The notes beneath the pieces were generated by a model. It was not told the DNA's origin and searched no databases. It worked only from the letters and a program-made list of their open reading frames with translations. The translations under genes were made by a program, and so were the position numbers. From Pukyongia salina (GTDB lineage: Bacteria; Bacteroidota; Bacteroidia; Flavobacteriales; Flavobacteriaceae), in assembly GCF_002966125.1 (NCBI RefSeq), contig NZ_CP027062.1:2232001-2296000 (forward strand): DNA of 64,000 nucleotides. Reading direction: 5' to 3'. Shown piece after piece: positions 28,679 through 38,033 of this stretch. Numbering within the stretch: the stretch's first letter is position 1; every line of letters starts with the position of its first letter.

Positions 28679-29392
28679 TTATTTATGGATTATGAACAGG
28701 GTGGGTCTCTTATTGAGATCCACCTTTTTTTGTTTCCATTCGTCTGCTGTCAATGTGAGAATAAATTCATCCGGCAGACTAATATCGCAGGCCACACAAA
28801 TTCTGGTATTCCCCTGAACTGTGCTTAATATACTCTCCAGAAGCTGGTTATTTCGATACGGAGTTTCAATAAATAACTGGGACTGGTTATATTCTTCCGA
28901 AAGTCTTTCAAGTCGTTTAATTTCTTTTCGTCGCTCTCGTTTATCAATGGGAAGGTAGCCGTTGAATGCGAAATTCTGACCATTAAAACCACTTGCCATC
29001 ATTGCCATTAGTATACTTGAAGGCCCTACAAGGGGCACCACTTTTATTCCCTGCTTATGGGCTTCCTCTACCACGGCGGCACCGGGGTCGGCTATCCCGG
29101 GACACCCGGCATCACTTATCACCCCAACGTCCAGCCCTTCATGACATGGCGCCAGCATATCAGGAATCTCAGATTCGTCGGTGTATTTATTGATGAGTTT
29201 AAATTGTAAGTCGGGTTGTGATTTACGAGGCGAAATACTTTTTATGAACCTGCGGGCATTCTTTTCATGCTCCACCACATAGTAGTCTATCTCTTCAACT
29301 GCCTTTTTCACCAGTAGAGGCAAGACTTCAAGAGGTGGAGTTTCACCTAAGGTACACGGTATTAGATATAGATTTCCCTTTTCAGAAACCAT
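28679..29392 (-). CDS. SAM-dependent methyltransferase of the RsmI/tetrapyrrole-methylase fold
   Basis: The 237-residue product shares the RsmI-like layout: GNLYLIPCTLGE at the start, GLDVGVISDAGCPGIADPGA near residue 85, the VPLVGPSSILMAMMASGF segment near 117 and FIETPYRNNQL near 174. RsmI methylates the 2'-O of C1402 in 16S rRNA; this form is shorter and diverged, so I would not call it RsmI outright. The gene lies 2 bp from the downstream end of the sugar dehydrogenase gene, same strand. Confidence 0.85.
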   Translation of the reverse strand: MVSEKGNLYLIPCTLGETPPLEVLPLLVKKAVEEIDYYVVEHEKNARRFIKSISPRKSQPDLQFKLINKYTDESEIPDMLAPCHEGLDVGVISDAGCPGIADPGAAVVEEAHKQGIKVVPLVGPSSILMAMMASGFNGQNFAFNGYLPIDKRERRKEIKRLERLSEEYNQSQLFIETPYRNNQLLESILSTVQGNTRICVACDISLPDEFILTLTADEWKQKKVDLNKRPTLFIIHK

Positions 29393-29394
29393 AA

Positions 29395-30795
29395 TTACCG
29401 AATCACCAATTTTTGTACAAGTTGTCTCCCATCTTCTGTAAACAAGCTTACGAGGTAGAGGCCTTGCTGAAGATGCGATACATTCAACTCGAAGCGAGTA
29501 TTGCCAATCTGGTCTTCAGAAATTATCATACGTCCTGAAATATTCATCACTTGCACAGATTGTATAGATGCATTCTCAATTTGAACTGAAATGGTTTCCG
29601 AAGCGGGATTCGGTACCATATGGAATCCACCGGCTTGATTATCGTTTACCCCTGCAATGCTCGCATCAACGATGCGGTAGATGTTTCCGGAGATATCTAC
29701 TACAAAAAGTTCATCGTTGTTATCCACTCCAAAAGACACCCAGCTTCCACCATATCCACCCAGGTCCACCAGCGTGCCGGCAGGGTCTACCGTAAATAGT
29801 TTACCACTGCAAACATCGGCGGCAAAATATAGACCTTGAAGTGCTGGCCACAAGCTGCCACGATATACATAGCCACCGGTAACAGAACAGTTTCCACTTC
29901 CACTGCTGGACGAATATTCGGCTTCCGGAAAGGTTAGATTGCCAGGAGGAGGGCAACCGGTAGTGTTATAAGGAGCCGATCCTTCATAGCATCTCCAGCC
30001 GTAATTCAGGCCGGCTGTGGTTGAGGGTTGTTTATTAATTTCTTCCACATCTCCCTGGCCAACATCACCAATCCACAGATCGTCCGTCGTACTATCGAAG
30101 GAGAATTTCCAAGGGTTTCGAAGACCATAAGCCCAGATCTCCTCTGCCTCGGTAGGGCTACCTGCAAAAGGATTATCGCCGGGAATGCCGTAATTATTTC
30201 CACCGCCCGGATTGTCTACGTCTATTCGTAATAATTTCCCCAGAAGGAGTTGGGTGTTTTGTGCCCTGTCTCCGGGATCACCGGCACTTCCCCCATCACC
30301 GGAGGCGATATATAGATAACCGTCTGGTCCGAATGCCAGGGAACCTCCATTGTGATTTGAGAATGGCTGAATAAAATCAATTATTGGAAATTCCGATCCG
30401 GGATCGGCCGTATCCGGGTTTCCTGCATTTACAGAGAACCTCGATACCTGGGTGTCGCCACCATTATCGATATAGTAAACATAAAAGTATCCGTTGTTTG
30501 TATAATCCGGGTGAAATGCCAGGCCAAGTAATCCCCGTTCGTCATTTACCCCGGTAGGGTTGATCACTATGGAATTAATATCAAGGAAAGGCGTTGCGTT
30601 TATACTACCGTCTGAATTCAGGATCTTGATGATACCGGCCTTCTCTACAACAAAGAGTCTATCGTCCCCGGCATTTTGTAGATCTACCGGTTGGTCAAAC
30701 GATCCACCAATGTTAAATTGTTCAATTTCAATTTGTTGTGCCGATGCGTAGATAGGAAACAAAAGGCATAGCAGGACGGGGATAACATTTTTCAT
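29395..30795 (-). CDS. T9SS-exported PQQ-type sugar dehydrogenase (GSDH-like propeller)
   Basis: The 466-residue product has a signal peptide (cleavage near ASAQ), a six-bladed propeller like soluble aldose sugar dehydrogenases (GLLGLAFHPDYTNNGYFYVYY near residue 90, AFGPDGYLYIASGDGG near 155, EIWAYGLRNPWKFSFD near 220) and a C-terminal type A T9SS sorting domain (about 393-466, with MVPNPASETI and the end KLVIR). It should be secreted through the type IX system. Whether it binds PQQ is not shown; many such proteins oxidise sugars, some may not be enzymes. Confidence 0.9.
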   Translation of the reverse strand: MKNVIPVLLCLLFPIYASAQQIEIEQFNIGGSFDQPVDLQNAGDDRLFVVEKAGIIKILNSDGSINATPFLDINSIVINPTGVNDERGLLGLAFHPDYTNNGYFYVYYIDNGGDTQVSRFSVNAGNPDTADPGSEFPIIDFIQPFSNHNGGSLAFGPDGYLYIASGDGGSAGDPGDRAQNTQLLLGKLLRIDVDNPGGGNNYGIPGDNPFAGSPTEAEEIWAYGLRNPWKFSFDSTTDDLWIGDVGQGDVEEINKQPSTTAGLNYGWRCYEGSAPYNTTGCPPPGNLTFPEAEYSSSSGSGNCSVTGGYVYRGSLWPALQGLYFAADVCSGKLFTVDPAGTLVDLGGYGGSWVSFGVDNNDELFVVDISGNIYRIVDASIAGVNDNQAGGFHMVPNPASETISVQIENASIQSVQVMNISGRMIISEDQIGNTRFELNVSHLQQGLYLVSLFTEDGRQLVQKLVIR

Positions 30796-30852
30796 AGTAA
30801 CATTTTTTTTTGATGCACTACTAAAGTAACGAAATACGAAGGAATAAAAAAG

Positions 30853-31305
30853 TTATAAGCGCGCGGCTATTTTATCGCAGGCCTCATCCAGCATTTTGTA
30901 GACATTCTCAAAACCGAAAGCTCCGCCGTAATAAGGATCGGGGACATCCACATTCTCATTGGGGAAGATCTCATCCAGGATGAGTTGGACTTTCGCAATT
31001 TCGGCTTCATTTTTTGCCAGGCTTGTTACATCTCGGTAGTTGGAGTTGTCCATTACAAAAATATGATCGTAAGTTTCGAAATCGTAAGCCGAGAATTTTC
31101 TTCCACGCTGATACGTAATGTCCAGGCCGTATTTCCTGGCTACTTCTATACTTCGGGGGTCCGGTTGTTCGCCCACATGCCATCCACCAGTGCCTGCAGA
31201 GTATACAGTTACCTTATTGGGATCTACCTTAGACCTTAAAATACCTTCTGCGAGGGGAGATCGGCAAATATTGCCGAGGCATACCATCAATACTTTTGTT
31301 TTCAT
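30853..31305 (-). CDS. Low-molecular-weight protein tyrosine phosphatase
   Basis: The 150-residue product has the CX5R P-loop CLGNICRSP (Cys9, Arg15) at the N-terminus and the general-acid DPYYGG motif near residue 120. Members dephosphorylate tyrosine phosphate on proteins; some act in exopolysaccharide control, but no kinase or polysaccharide locus is next to it. It follows dnaA on the same strand after the dnaA terminator. Confidence 0.95.
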   Translation of the reverse strand: MKTKVLMVCLGNICRSPLAEGILRSKVDPNKVTVYSAGTGGWHVGEQPDPRSIEVARKYGLDITYQRGRKFSAYDFETYDHIFVMDNSNYRDVTSLAKNEAEIAKVQLILDEIFPNENVDVPDPYYGGAFGFENVYKMLDEACDKIAARL

Positions 31306-31310
31306 TATAA

Positions 31311-31336
31311 ATAAAAAATCCCGCTGTGGCGGGATT
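31311..31336 (-). terminator. dnaA terminator
   Basis: An 8-bp perfect stem (AATCCCGC/GCGGGATT, 31317-31336) with a TGTG loop; on the minus strand it is followed by TTTTTATTT, just after the dnaA stop codon. Confidence 0.85.
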
Positions 31337-31339
31337 GTA

Positions 31340-32767
31340 CTATAAGGTTAATTTCTTATTCAGATCTTCCACATACTTTCTGAATTGCTTATCGGTACTC
31401 GAAAGGTTGTCTACCGTCTTACAGGCGTGAAGAACGGTGGCATGATCACGCTGACCGATCTGGGAACCGATAGAGGCCAAGGAAGCCTTGGTAAATTTCT
31501 TGGCAAAGAACATGGCGAGTTGCCTGGCCTGAACAATGTGTCGTTTTCGTGTTTTAGATTGCAGCGTATCCACATCCATTTGAAAGTATTCGCTCACCAC
31601 CTTCTGAATATAATCAATGGAAACCTCACGCTTGGTGTGCTTCACATAATTATCTACGATCTTTTTGGCGAGATCGATAGTGATCTCACGCTTGTTAAAG
31701 GACGAATGTGCAATAAGGGAAATGATAGCACCTTCAAGTTCTCGAATATTGGTTTTTATGTTGTTAGCCAGGAATTCTATGATATCTTCCGGCATCTCAA
31801 CCCCATCTCTATACAGCTTATTTTTAATGATCGCCACCCGCGTATCGTAATCGGGATGGTTTAGTTCGGCAGAAAGCCCCCATTTAAAACGAGACAAAAG
31901 TCGCTGTTCAATATCGATCATATCTACCGGTGCCTTATCACTTGTTAAGATCACCTGTTTTCCATTCTGATGTAAATGATTGAATATATGGAAGAAAACA
32001 TCCTGAGTTCCGGCTTTCCCGGAAAGCAGCTGAATATCGTCCACAATAAGAACATCTATGATCTGGTAGAAATGTATAAAATCGTTTCTATTGTTCTTTT
32101 TAACAGACTCTATATATTGCTGAGTAAATTTTTCGGCAGAAATATAAAGAACTGTTTTCTCCGGATATTTATCTTTTATCTCAACCCCAATCGCGTGCGC
32201 CAGGTGGGTTTTACCTAAACCAACGCCTCCAAATATCAAAAGCGGATTAAAAGAGGTTCCTCCCGGTTTGTTTGCAACGGCCATACCCGCAGAGCGTGCA
32301 AGTCTGTTCGATTCGCCTTCCAGAAAGTTATCGAAGTTATAACCCGGATTTAACTGAGATTCGATCTTTACATTTCGGATCCCGGGGATTACAAACGGAT
32401 TCTTTAACTCCGGACTCTTATTCTTTAATGGAACATCTACTTCCTGAGATTGAACCTGACTTCTATTGGTACTTGGTATCTTTTCGGTAAAAGGTTGCTT
32501 GTTACCATAGGTATTCTCCATCTTGATCACATATACCAATTTCGCGCTGGTACCTAATTCTTTGGTAAGGGCAACTTTCAATAATTTCACATAATGCTCC
32601 TCCAGCCACTCGTAGAAAAATTTGCTGGGAACTTGTATACTAAGGGCATTATCTGTAAGTTTTACTGCTTTGATAGGTTCGAACCATGTTTTGTATGCTT
32701 GTGAAGAGATGTTATCTTCAATAAAGGACAAACAATTGTTCCAAACCGATTCCGCAGTTTTGCTCAT
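31340..32767 (-). CDS. dnaA: Chromosomal replication initiator protein DnaA
   Basis: The 475-residue product has all four DnaA domains: N-terminal domain I (about 1-85), a variable linker, the AAA+ domain with Walker A GGVGLGKT (180-187) and Walker B VDDIQLL, and a C-terminal domain IV with the DnaA signature (SLASIGSQIGQRDHATVLHA) that reads DnaA boxes. dnaN is not adjacent, as is common in Bacteroidota, and I see no cluster of DnaA boxes beside it, so this is not obviously the origin. Confidence 0.98.
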   Translation of the reverse strand: MSKTAESVWNNCLSFIEDNISSQAYKTWFEPIKAVKLTDNALSIQVPSKFFYEWLEEHYVKLLKVALTKELGTSAKLVYVIKMENTYGNKQPFTEKIPSTNRSQVQSQEVDVPLKNKSPELKNPFVIPGIRNVKIESQLNPGYNFDNFLEGESNRLARSAGMAVANKPGGTSFNPLLIFGGVGLGKTHLAHAIGVEIKDKYPEKTVLYISAEKFTQQYIESVKKNNRNDFIHFYQIIDVLIVDDIQLLSGKAGTQDVFFHIFNHLHQNGKQVILTSDKAPVDMIDIEQRLLSRFKWGLSAELNHPDYDTRVAIIKNKLYRDGVEMPEDIIEFLANNIKTNIRELEGAIISLIAHSSFNKREITIDLAKKIVDNYVKHTKREVSIDYIQKVVSEYFQMDVDTLQSKTRKRHIVQARQLAMFFAKKFTKASLASIGSQIGQRDHATVLHACKTVDNLSSTDKQFRKYVEDLNKKLTL

Positions 32768-32893
32768 AGTGAATGCTGAAGTATAGTTAGTTAATTATGC
32801 GAAAGAAAAATGACGAAAAAAGAGCGATTCGTAACATTATCTTAACACTGCAAATATGTGAACAAAAAAATGAAAAAAAAAATACAATGGGTA

Positions 32894-32926
32894 TTGAATA
32901 TTCACTTTTTTTTTCGCATACCTTTA
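32894..32926 (+). promoter_or_regulatory. Promoter of the thioesterase gene
   Basis: TTG at 32894-32896, then 22 nt, then TACCTTTA at 32919-32926, one mismatch from TAnnTTTG. It lies about 46 bp before the GTG start in the dnaA-thioesterase divergent spacer. Confidence 0.5.
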
Positions 32927-32972
32927 CGTAGATAAACTTACAAAAAATATCCCCCTTTCAGACATTTTATTT

Positions 32973-33371
32973 GTGAAAAAAAATATTACAAAATTAAGAG
33001 TGCGATACGGAGAGACCGATCAGATGGGTGTGGTTTATTATGGAAATTACGCACAATATCTAGAGCAGGGACGAACCGAATGGCTTCGTGAGCTTGGATT
33101 TTCCTACCGTTGGATGGAAGAAAACAACATCAAACTCCCTGTAATTAAACTAGTTATAGATTACAAGCTTCCGGCTCGTTATGATGACGAGATTTTTATA
33201 ACCACAACATTGAAGAAACTTCCTACGGTTCGGATAGAGTTCGATTACGAAATTCACAATGCCGAGGGAGCACTTTTGGTGACGGCTTCAACAACTTTGG
33301 TTTTCGTTGATATGCAAACAAATAAGTTGAAACGCGCACCCGATTATCTACTGGAAAAACTAAAGGAATAA
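32973..33371 (+). CDS. Acyl-CoA thioesterase, YbgC/4HBT hotdog family
   Basis: A 132-residue hotdog-fold protein. The active-site helix region reads YGETDQMGVVYYGNYAQYLE near residues 12-31, with the aspartate and tyrosines in the places typical for YbgC-type enzymes. It hydrolyses acyl-CoA thioesters; chain length is not readable. The start is GTG because no in-frame ATG precedes the conserved N-terminus. It overlaps no neighbour but ends 1 bp before the convergent yigZ-family gene. Confidence 0.9.
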   Translation: MKKNITKLRVRYGETDQMGVVYYGNYAQYLEQGRTEWLRELGFSYRWMEENNIKLPVIKLVIDYKLPARYDDEIFITTTLKKLPTVRIEFDYEIHNAEGALLVTASTTLVFVDMQTNKLKRAPDYLLEKLKE

Positions 33372-33983
33372 TTATTCTCTTTTTATACTCACTTTATGTA
33401 GATTATTGAGCTTCTGAAACACAATTTCGGCATCCCTTTCACGCACCGAAATCTTAAAACTACATTTCAATTCCATTTTCTGATCCACGATCTTCAATTT
33501 TTCAGATTTAAGTATTCTCATCACGCTGTTCATTTCGGGATAGTCGCATTGAACAATAAATAGTTGATCTATAGTTCGTTTTACTTTACGAGATGAATCC
33601 AGTGCCATCTTAGCCGCTGTTTTGTATGCCTGGATCAATCCGCCTACACCTAGTTTGGTGCCTCCAAAATACCGTACAACCACCACCAGTACATTGGTGA
33701 GGTCGAAGGCCTGGATCTGGCCGTAAATAGGCGCTCCTGCACTGTTAGTAGGCTCTCCATCATCATTTACCCTGTATTGCTCATAGCGTGATCCTAGTTG
33801 CCAGGCATAACAATGATGTCTTGCTCCGTAATGTTGTTTTCGAAGCACTTCAAGTGCTTCCCCGATTTCTTCTTCGGAAGTGACCGGAAATGCATAACCG
33901 TAGAATTTACTTCCTTTTTCTTTAAAAAGTATTTCCTCCGAAGGAGCCGTCACGGTTTTATAGGTGTCCTTTTCCGAAGCCAT
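33372..33983 (-). CDS. YigZ/IMPACT family protein
   Basis: I start at the ATG at 33983, whose A is shared with the TAA of the upstream transporter gene (TAATG); an earlier in-frame start at 33989 is less likely. The ~203-residue product has the UPF0029/IMPACT N-terminal domain (KGSKFYGYAFPV, ARHHCYAW, DDGEPTNSAGAPI, VVVVRYFGGTKLGVGGLI) and a short C-terminal ferredoxin-like domain. Its role is unclear; eukaryotic IMPACT modulates Gcn2, and bacterial YigZ has been linked to stress or nucleic-acid binding. Confidence 0.93.
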   Translation of the reverse strand: MASEKDTYKTVTAPSEEILFKEKGSKFYGYAFPVTSEEEIGEALEVLRKQHYGARHHCYAWQLGSRYEQYRVNDDGEPTNSAGAPIYGQIQAFDLTNVLVVVVRYFGGTKLGVGGLIQAYKTAAKMALDSSRKVKRTIDQLFIVQCDYPEMNSVMRILKSEKLKIVDQKMELKCSFKISVRERDAEIVFQKLNNLHKVSIKRE

Positions 33984-34855
33984 TACCAACTATTAAACGT
34001 TACAAGCACGATACTCAACACAGCCAATAATATACCCAGCCAATTCTTCGGCATCAATTTTTCCTTAAACAGCAAAATACCAACAAGAGTAGAGGTCATT
34101 ACTATCGCAACATTATTTACAGTGAAGATCCCTGAACTCTCCAATATATCACTGCGGAGCGCATGAACCAGAAAATATACCGAGAAATAATTGGGAATTC
34201 CTAAAAGAAACCCTCCGATCACATTTTTCCATTCGAAAACGAATTTCCTGCCTAATGCCTGGAAAGTCAAAATAAGAATTCCTACCACTGCCGCTGCCGC
34301 GAAAATGGTCGAGGAGAAGATAGCGACCTCATTTTCGGCGACATGCGTATCTTCCAGATATTTCAAACTGGTATCGATTATTCCACTGCCAAAAAATACA
34401 AGTAAAGGATATATCAAATTGCGCTTATCAATCTTTAGTCCTTTCTTTGTTTTTAAAGAAGCCAAGTACACGGCAAATAAGGCGAGGATGATACCTGTTA
34501 ATTTAAGAAAACCCAGGCTCTCATTGTAGTATACGAGTCCGAATACGATGGGAATGACCAAGCTCATTTTTGTCGCCACCGAAACCACCGAAAGCCCACT
34601 ACGCTGGGTAGTAAGTGCCATCAGGTTAAATATTACAATGAAGAGTATACCAAGGGCAACTGTAAAGGGAAACCATCCCTTACCAATAATATCGCCTGTT
34701 GATACAACACCATTATACGCTAATAGCCCACAACTCGCCGCCACCATATAATTAACCACAATGGCATGAAAGCGGTTTATTTTAAATCTGTCGAAAAGTT
34801 TAAAAGTCACAAAAATAACTGTAGAGGAAAGTATGCTAAGTATAAGGTAGATCAA
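33983..34855 (-). CDS. EamA/DMT-superfamily transporter
   Basis: The 290-residue product has about ten hydrophobic segments in two halves of five, the layout of drug/metabolite transporters. Export or import of a small metabolite is likely; substrate unknown. Its ATG overlaps the ribD stop (ATGA) and its stop overlaps the yigZ-family start (TAATG), so ribD, the transporter and the yigZ-family gene form one tightly coupled operon. Being next to ribD, riboflavin or a precursor is a possible cargo, but this is only positional inference. Confidence 0.88.
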   Translation of the reverse strand: MIYLILSILSSTVIFVTFKLFDRFKINRFHAIVVNYMVAASCGLLAYNGVVSTGDIIGKGWFPFTVALGILFIVIFNLMALTTQRSGLSVVSVATKMSLVIPIVFGLVYYNESLGFLKLTGIILALFAVYLASLKTKKGLKIDKRNLIYPLLVFFGSGIIDTSLKYLEDTHVAENEVAIFSSTIFAAAAVVGILILTFQALGRKFVFEWKNVIGGFLLGIPNYFSVYFLVHALRSDILESSGIFTVNNVAIVMTSTLVGILLFKEKLMPKNWLGILLAVLSIVLVTFNSW

Positions 34856-35898
34856 GAGTAGTTGTTTTTATAAAGATAGAGAAGGTCTTCCTTTATTTTT
34901 TTTTCTGAAACTAATTCGGCATTAAACTTAGGGGAGGACACACCTTCATGAAATTTAACCTGGCCCTGAAAAACCAATGCTTCATCCCAAAGGTCCTCAT
35001 CGATAAAAGTCTGCAAGGTTTGGCTTCCTCCTTCTACGATCAGGCTTTGAATTCCTCTTTTAAATAGCAACTTGCATATTTGGCCAGCCATCGGAAGGTC
35101 GAAATCTATGTGAACAAAATCGATATTTCCCTTACTCTCTTTTAAATTTTCGGTGATCACCAGGGTAGGTGCTTCTGTGTTCAGCACTGCTGCGTCTTTC
35201 GGAATTCGGAGGCTGCGGTCCAGTACGATACGGAGTGGAGAATTTCCTTCCCAGTCTCGCACGGTTAATTTAGGATCGTCATCAATTACGGTTGTTGTCC
35301 CCACAAGTATGGCCTCTTCCTCTGCTCTCATCTTATGCACCAGTTGGCGGGAGATCGTATTGGTGATCCATACGGGTTTCTTTTCCTTAGGGCGAGTAGC
35401 CGGGGCGAGATATCTATCGGCAGACTGAGCCCATTTCAAAATTATATAAGGTCTTTGTAATTTGTGAAAGGTAAAGAAGCGCTTATTGAGTGTGTCGCAT
35501 TCTTCAGCAAGGACTCCTGAGATCACGTTGCATCCTGCTTCCCGTAGTTTATTAATGCCCTGGCCGCTAACTTTGGGATTAGGGTCACTACTTCCAATTA
35601 CTACCGTTTTCAAACCTTTGGAGATTATTAAATCTGCACAGGGTGGTGTCTTACCAAAGTGGCTGCAAGGTTCCAGATTCACGTAGAGAATGGCTTCGGG
35701 TAATAAAGCAGGATCTGCAACATTGGCGAGCGCATTAACTTCGGCATGAGGGCCTCCGGTCATGTAATGCCATCCTTCCCCGATAATACTGTTGTTATGA
35801 ACGATCACACTGCCCACCAGAGGGTTCGGGTAGGTGGAACCAAGACCTTTTTTGGCCAGTTCGATACAGCGCGACATAAATTTTTCATGTAACTTCAC
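34852..35898 (-). CDS. ribD: Bifunctional riboflavin biosynthesis deaminase/reductase RibD
   Basis: RibD deaminates and then reduces the pyrimidine intermediate in riboflavin synthesis. The product has the N-terminal deaminase zinc site (HAEVNAL, then PCSHFGKTPPCADLI) and a C-terminal reductase domain (KWAQSADRYLA, LVEGGSQTL-like IVEGGSQTL near the end). I choose the GTG at 35898 (MKLHEKFMSRCIELA, 348 residues): a TACTTTTG -7 box ends 4 nt before it, and an upstream TTG at 35913 overlaps that box. Confidence 0.93.
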   Translation of the reverse strand: MKLHEKFMSRCIELAKKGLGSTYPNPLVGSVIVHNNSIIGEGWHYMTGGPHAEVNALANVADPALLPEAILYVNLEPCSHFGKTPPCADLIISKGLKTVVIGSSDPNPKVSGQGINKLREAGCNVISGVLAEECDTLNKRFFTFHKLQRPYIILKWAQSADRYLAPATRPKEKKPVWITNTISRQLVHKMRAEEEAILVGTTTVIDDDPKLTVRDWEGNSPLRIVLDRSLRIPKDAAVLNTEAPTLVITENLKESKGNIDFVHIDFDLPMAGQICKLLFKRGIQSLIVEGGSQTLQTFIDEDLWDEALVFQGQVKFHEGVSSPKFNAELVSEKKIKEDLLYLYKNNYS

Positions 35899-35902
35899 AT
35901 CG

Positions 35903-35910
35903 CAAAAGTA
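35903..35910 (-). promoter_or_regulatory. ribD -7 box, 4 nt from the start codon
   Basis: TACTTTTG on the minus strand matches TAnnTTTG; CGAT separates it from the GTG start, implying a leaderless mRNA. No TTG lies at the usual distance, so the -33 element is weak or absent. Confidence 0.45.
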
Positions 35911-35925
35911 CAAGTTAAAAACTAT

Positions 35926-36411
35926 ATGGAAATGCCAGTAATTCGCCCCATAGAAAAGCAGGATAATGCCCGGTTAACAGAACTTATAAGATCTATCCTG
36001 GACGATTTTGGAGTCCCCAGGATTGGTAGTGCATATGCGGATAGTGCTCTGGACGACATGTATTCTGCGTATCAGATGGAAAAATCGGCCTATTTCGTAA
36101 TAGACGATAATGGAACCCTCTTGGGAGGTGCAGGGATCGCACAACTTGATAATTTCGATGGCCCCGTTTGTGAGCTGCAAAAAATGTATTTCGCGATCGA
36201 GGCTAGGGGAAGAGGACTGGGAACCGAAATGATGCGGATCTGCCTCGAGAAAGCGAAAGAATTTGGTTATGAGAAGGTATATCTGGAAACCATGCCCTAT
36301 ATGATCGCAGCACAGAAGTTGTACGAGCGTAGTGGCTTTACATATATTGACGGCCCATTGGGTGATACGGGTCATTATGCCTGCCAGACCCACATGATAA
36401 AGCAGCTATAA
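35926..36411 (+). CDS. GNAT-family N-acetyltransferase
   Basis: The 161-residue product has the GNAT order: IRPIEKQDNARLTELIR at the start, GGAGIAQLD near residue 67, ELQKMYFAIEARGRGLGTEMM near 83 with the acetyl-CoA loop, and YLETMPYMIAAQKLYERSGF near 121. Substrate unknown. It is divergent from ribD and 5 bp upstream of prmC, with which it is probably co-transcribed. Confidence 0.92.
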   Translation: MEMPVIRPIEKQDNARLTELIRSILDDFGVPRIGSAYADSALDDMYSAYQMEKSAYFVIDDNGTLLGGAGIAQLDNFDGPVCELQKMYFAIEARGRGLGTEMMRICLEKAKEFGYEKVYLETMPYMIAAQKLYERSGFTYIDGPLGDTGHYACQTHMIKQL

Positions 36412-36416
36412 ATTAC

Positions 36417-37256
36417 ATGACTTTAGCCGAGCTCAAGAATTATTTTGAAACCGAACTTACCGGTTTCTATCCTTCGGAAGAAGTACAGTCCTTTTTCAAT
36501 ATACTTACCCAGGCCTGGCTTGGCTATTCCCGAATGGATATATCGCTCAATGCTTCCGAAGTAATCCCTTCAGAAATAAATATAAAATTCAAGAACACAA
36601 TAGAGCGGTTAAAACGAAGCGAACCCATACAGTATATAGTTGGTTCCACCGAGTTTTATGGGCTGCCATTTGTTGTAAATCAAGATACGCTGATCCCCAG
36701 ACCGGAGACCGAGGAATTGGTGGAGTGGATCCTTGAGGATAAAAGGAATAAAGTAAAGATTCTCGATATTGGGACGGGGAGTGGGTGCATCGCGATCGCG
36801 CTGGCCGGGATGAACCCGGAGGCGGAAGTTACAGCTTTGGATATTTCTGAAAAAGCTCTTGATATTGCCCGGAAAAATGCAGATCTAAATGAGGTTGAGG
36901 TTAGTTTTCTTCAAACTGATATTCTTACTGTAACTACTTTACCCGACCATTATGATATTATTGTTTCCAATCCTCCGTATGTGAGGGAACAGGAAAAAAA
37001 GTTGATGCATGACAATGTACTTTTGTACGAGCCGGACTCCGCCCTTTACGTTAGCGAGGACGATCCTTTGAAATTTTATCGTGCTATATGCAAACTTGCT
37101 TCACATCATTTAAAGCCAGAAGGGGTTCTGTTCTTCGAGATTAATGAGTATCTTAGTAAGGAGATGGTCTCTCTCTTAGACGAAGAGGGATTCCATAATA
37201 TTGATGTTCGCCGTGATTTCAGAGGCAAGGATAGATTTGTAAATTGTACCTTATAA
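36417..37256 (+). CDS. prmC: Peptide chain release factor N5-glutamine methyltransferase PrmC
   Basis: PrmC methylates the Gln of the GGQ motif in release factors. The 279-residue product has the SAM-binding motif ILDIGTGSGCIAIALA (115-130) and the NPPY catalytic motif (185-188), plus the helical N-terminal domain ending in YIVGSTEFYGLPF. The LOG-family gene overlaps its end. Confidence 0.96.
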   Translation: MTLAELKNYFETELTGFYPSEEVQSFFNILTQAWLGYSRMDISLNASEVIPSEINIKFKNTIERLKRSEPIQYIVGSTEFYGLPFVVNQDTLIPRPETEELVEWILEDKRNKVKILDIGTGSGCIAIALAGMNPEAEVTALDISEKALDIARKNADLNEVEVSFLQTDILTVTTLPDHYDIIVSNPPYVREQEKKLMHDNVLLYEPDSALYVSEDDPLKFYRAICKLASHHLKPEGVLFFEINEYLSKEMVSLLDEEGFHNIDVRRDFRGKDRFVNCTL

Positions 37257-37261
37257 GCATG

Positions 37262-37849
37262 ATGAAACTGGAAAAAATATGTGTATTCTGTGGGAGTAGT
37301 GACGGCAATGATGTGGCGATCACTTTAGCGGCGGAACAGTTGGGAAGACTCCTTGCAGAAAGAGAGATCACCTTAGTGTATGGTGCAGCGAAGATAGGAG
37401 TGATGGGAAGTATTGCACAGTCGGTACTGGATCAGCATGGTAAGGTTATTGGAATCATACCGGAATTCCTTAAGAAGAAAGAAGTGGTACATCTGGGACT
37501 TACCCAGCTTATCACTACCACCAATATGCATGACCGCAAATTAAAAATGCAAGAGGTGAGTGATGGTTTTATCGCAATGCCCGGAGGATTGGGTACCCTG
37601 GAGGAATTATTTGAAATACTCACCTGGCTTCAATTGGGTCTGCATAGCAAACCCATTGGGCTACTTAATGTAAATGGTTTTTACGACGACCTCCTGCAAT
37701 TATTCGAAAACATGGTGCGTAAAGGCTTTGTTTCGATGGAGAATTACGAAATGCTCCTTGTAGATTCGGAAGCAAATAGGCTACTGGATAAAATGGTGCA
37801 ATTTAAAGCCCCGGAAATACCACACTGGCTAAACACCGAAAGAGCCTGA
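37262..37849 (+). CDS. LOG-family protein (TIGR00730, cytokinin riboside phosphate hydrolase-like)
   Basis: A ~195-residue Rossmann-fold protein with the LOG signature PGGLGTLEE and the upstream MHDRKLKM Arg site; the start ICVFCGSSDGND is also typical. LOG enzymes split nucleoside 5'-monophosphates to base and ribose 5-phosphate; some bacterial members act on AMP. Start codons at 37244, 37259 and 37262 are possible; I prefer 37262 as it just precedes the conserved core. Confidence 0.9.
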   Translation: MKLEKICVFCGSSDGNDVAITLAAEQLGRLLAEREITLVYGAAKIGVMGSIAQSVLDQHGKVIGIIPEFLKKKEVVHLGLTQLITTTNMHDRKLKMQEVSDGFIAMPGGLGTLEELFEILTWLQLGLHSKPIGLLNVNGFYDDLLQLFENMVRKGFVSMENYEMLLVDSEANRLLDKMVQFKAPEIPHWLNTERA

Positions 37850-38033
37850 TCCAAAGTAAATGATATTTTGTGTTGTTAAAGCAGGATATCCTACTTTCCT
37901 AAAAAAAAAATTATCTAGAAGATTGAGTTTCAATGCATAAGGAAAATGCCTAATAAAATTCAGGATTTTCCCTTATTATTTTTTGTTCAATAATTGTAAT
38001 TTAACGAATTATTAACATATAACAACCTATACA

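Noticed and set aside
32768-32972. Replication origin beside dnaA
   Set aside because: I found no cluster of TTATCCACA-like DnaA boxes here; only AT-rich promoter sequence. dnaN is also not adjacent.
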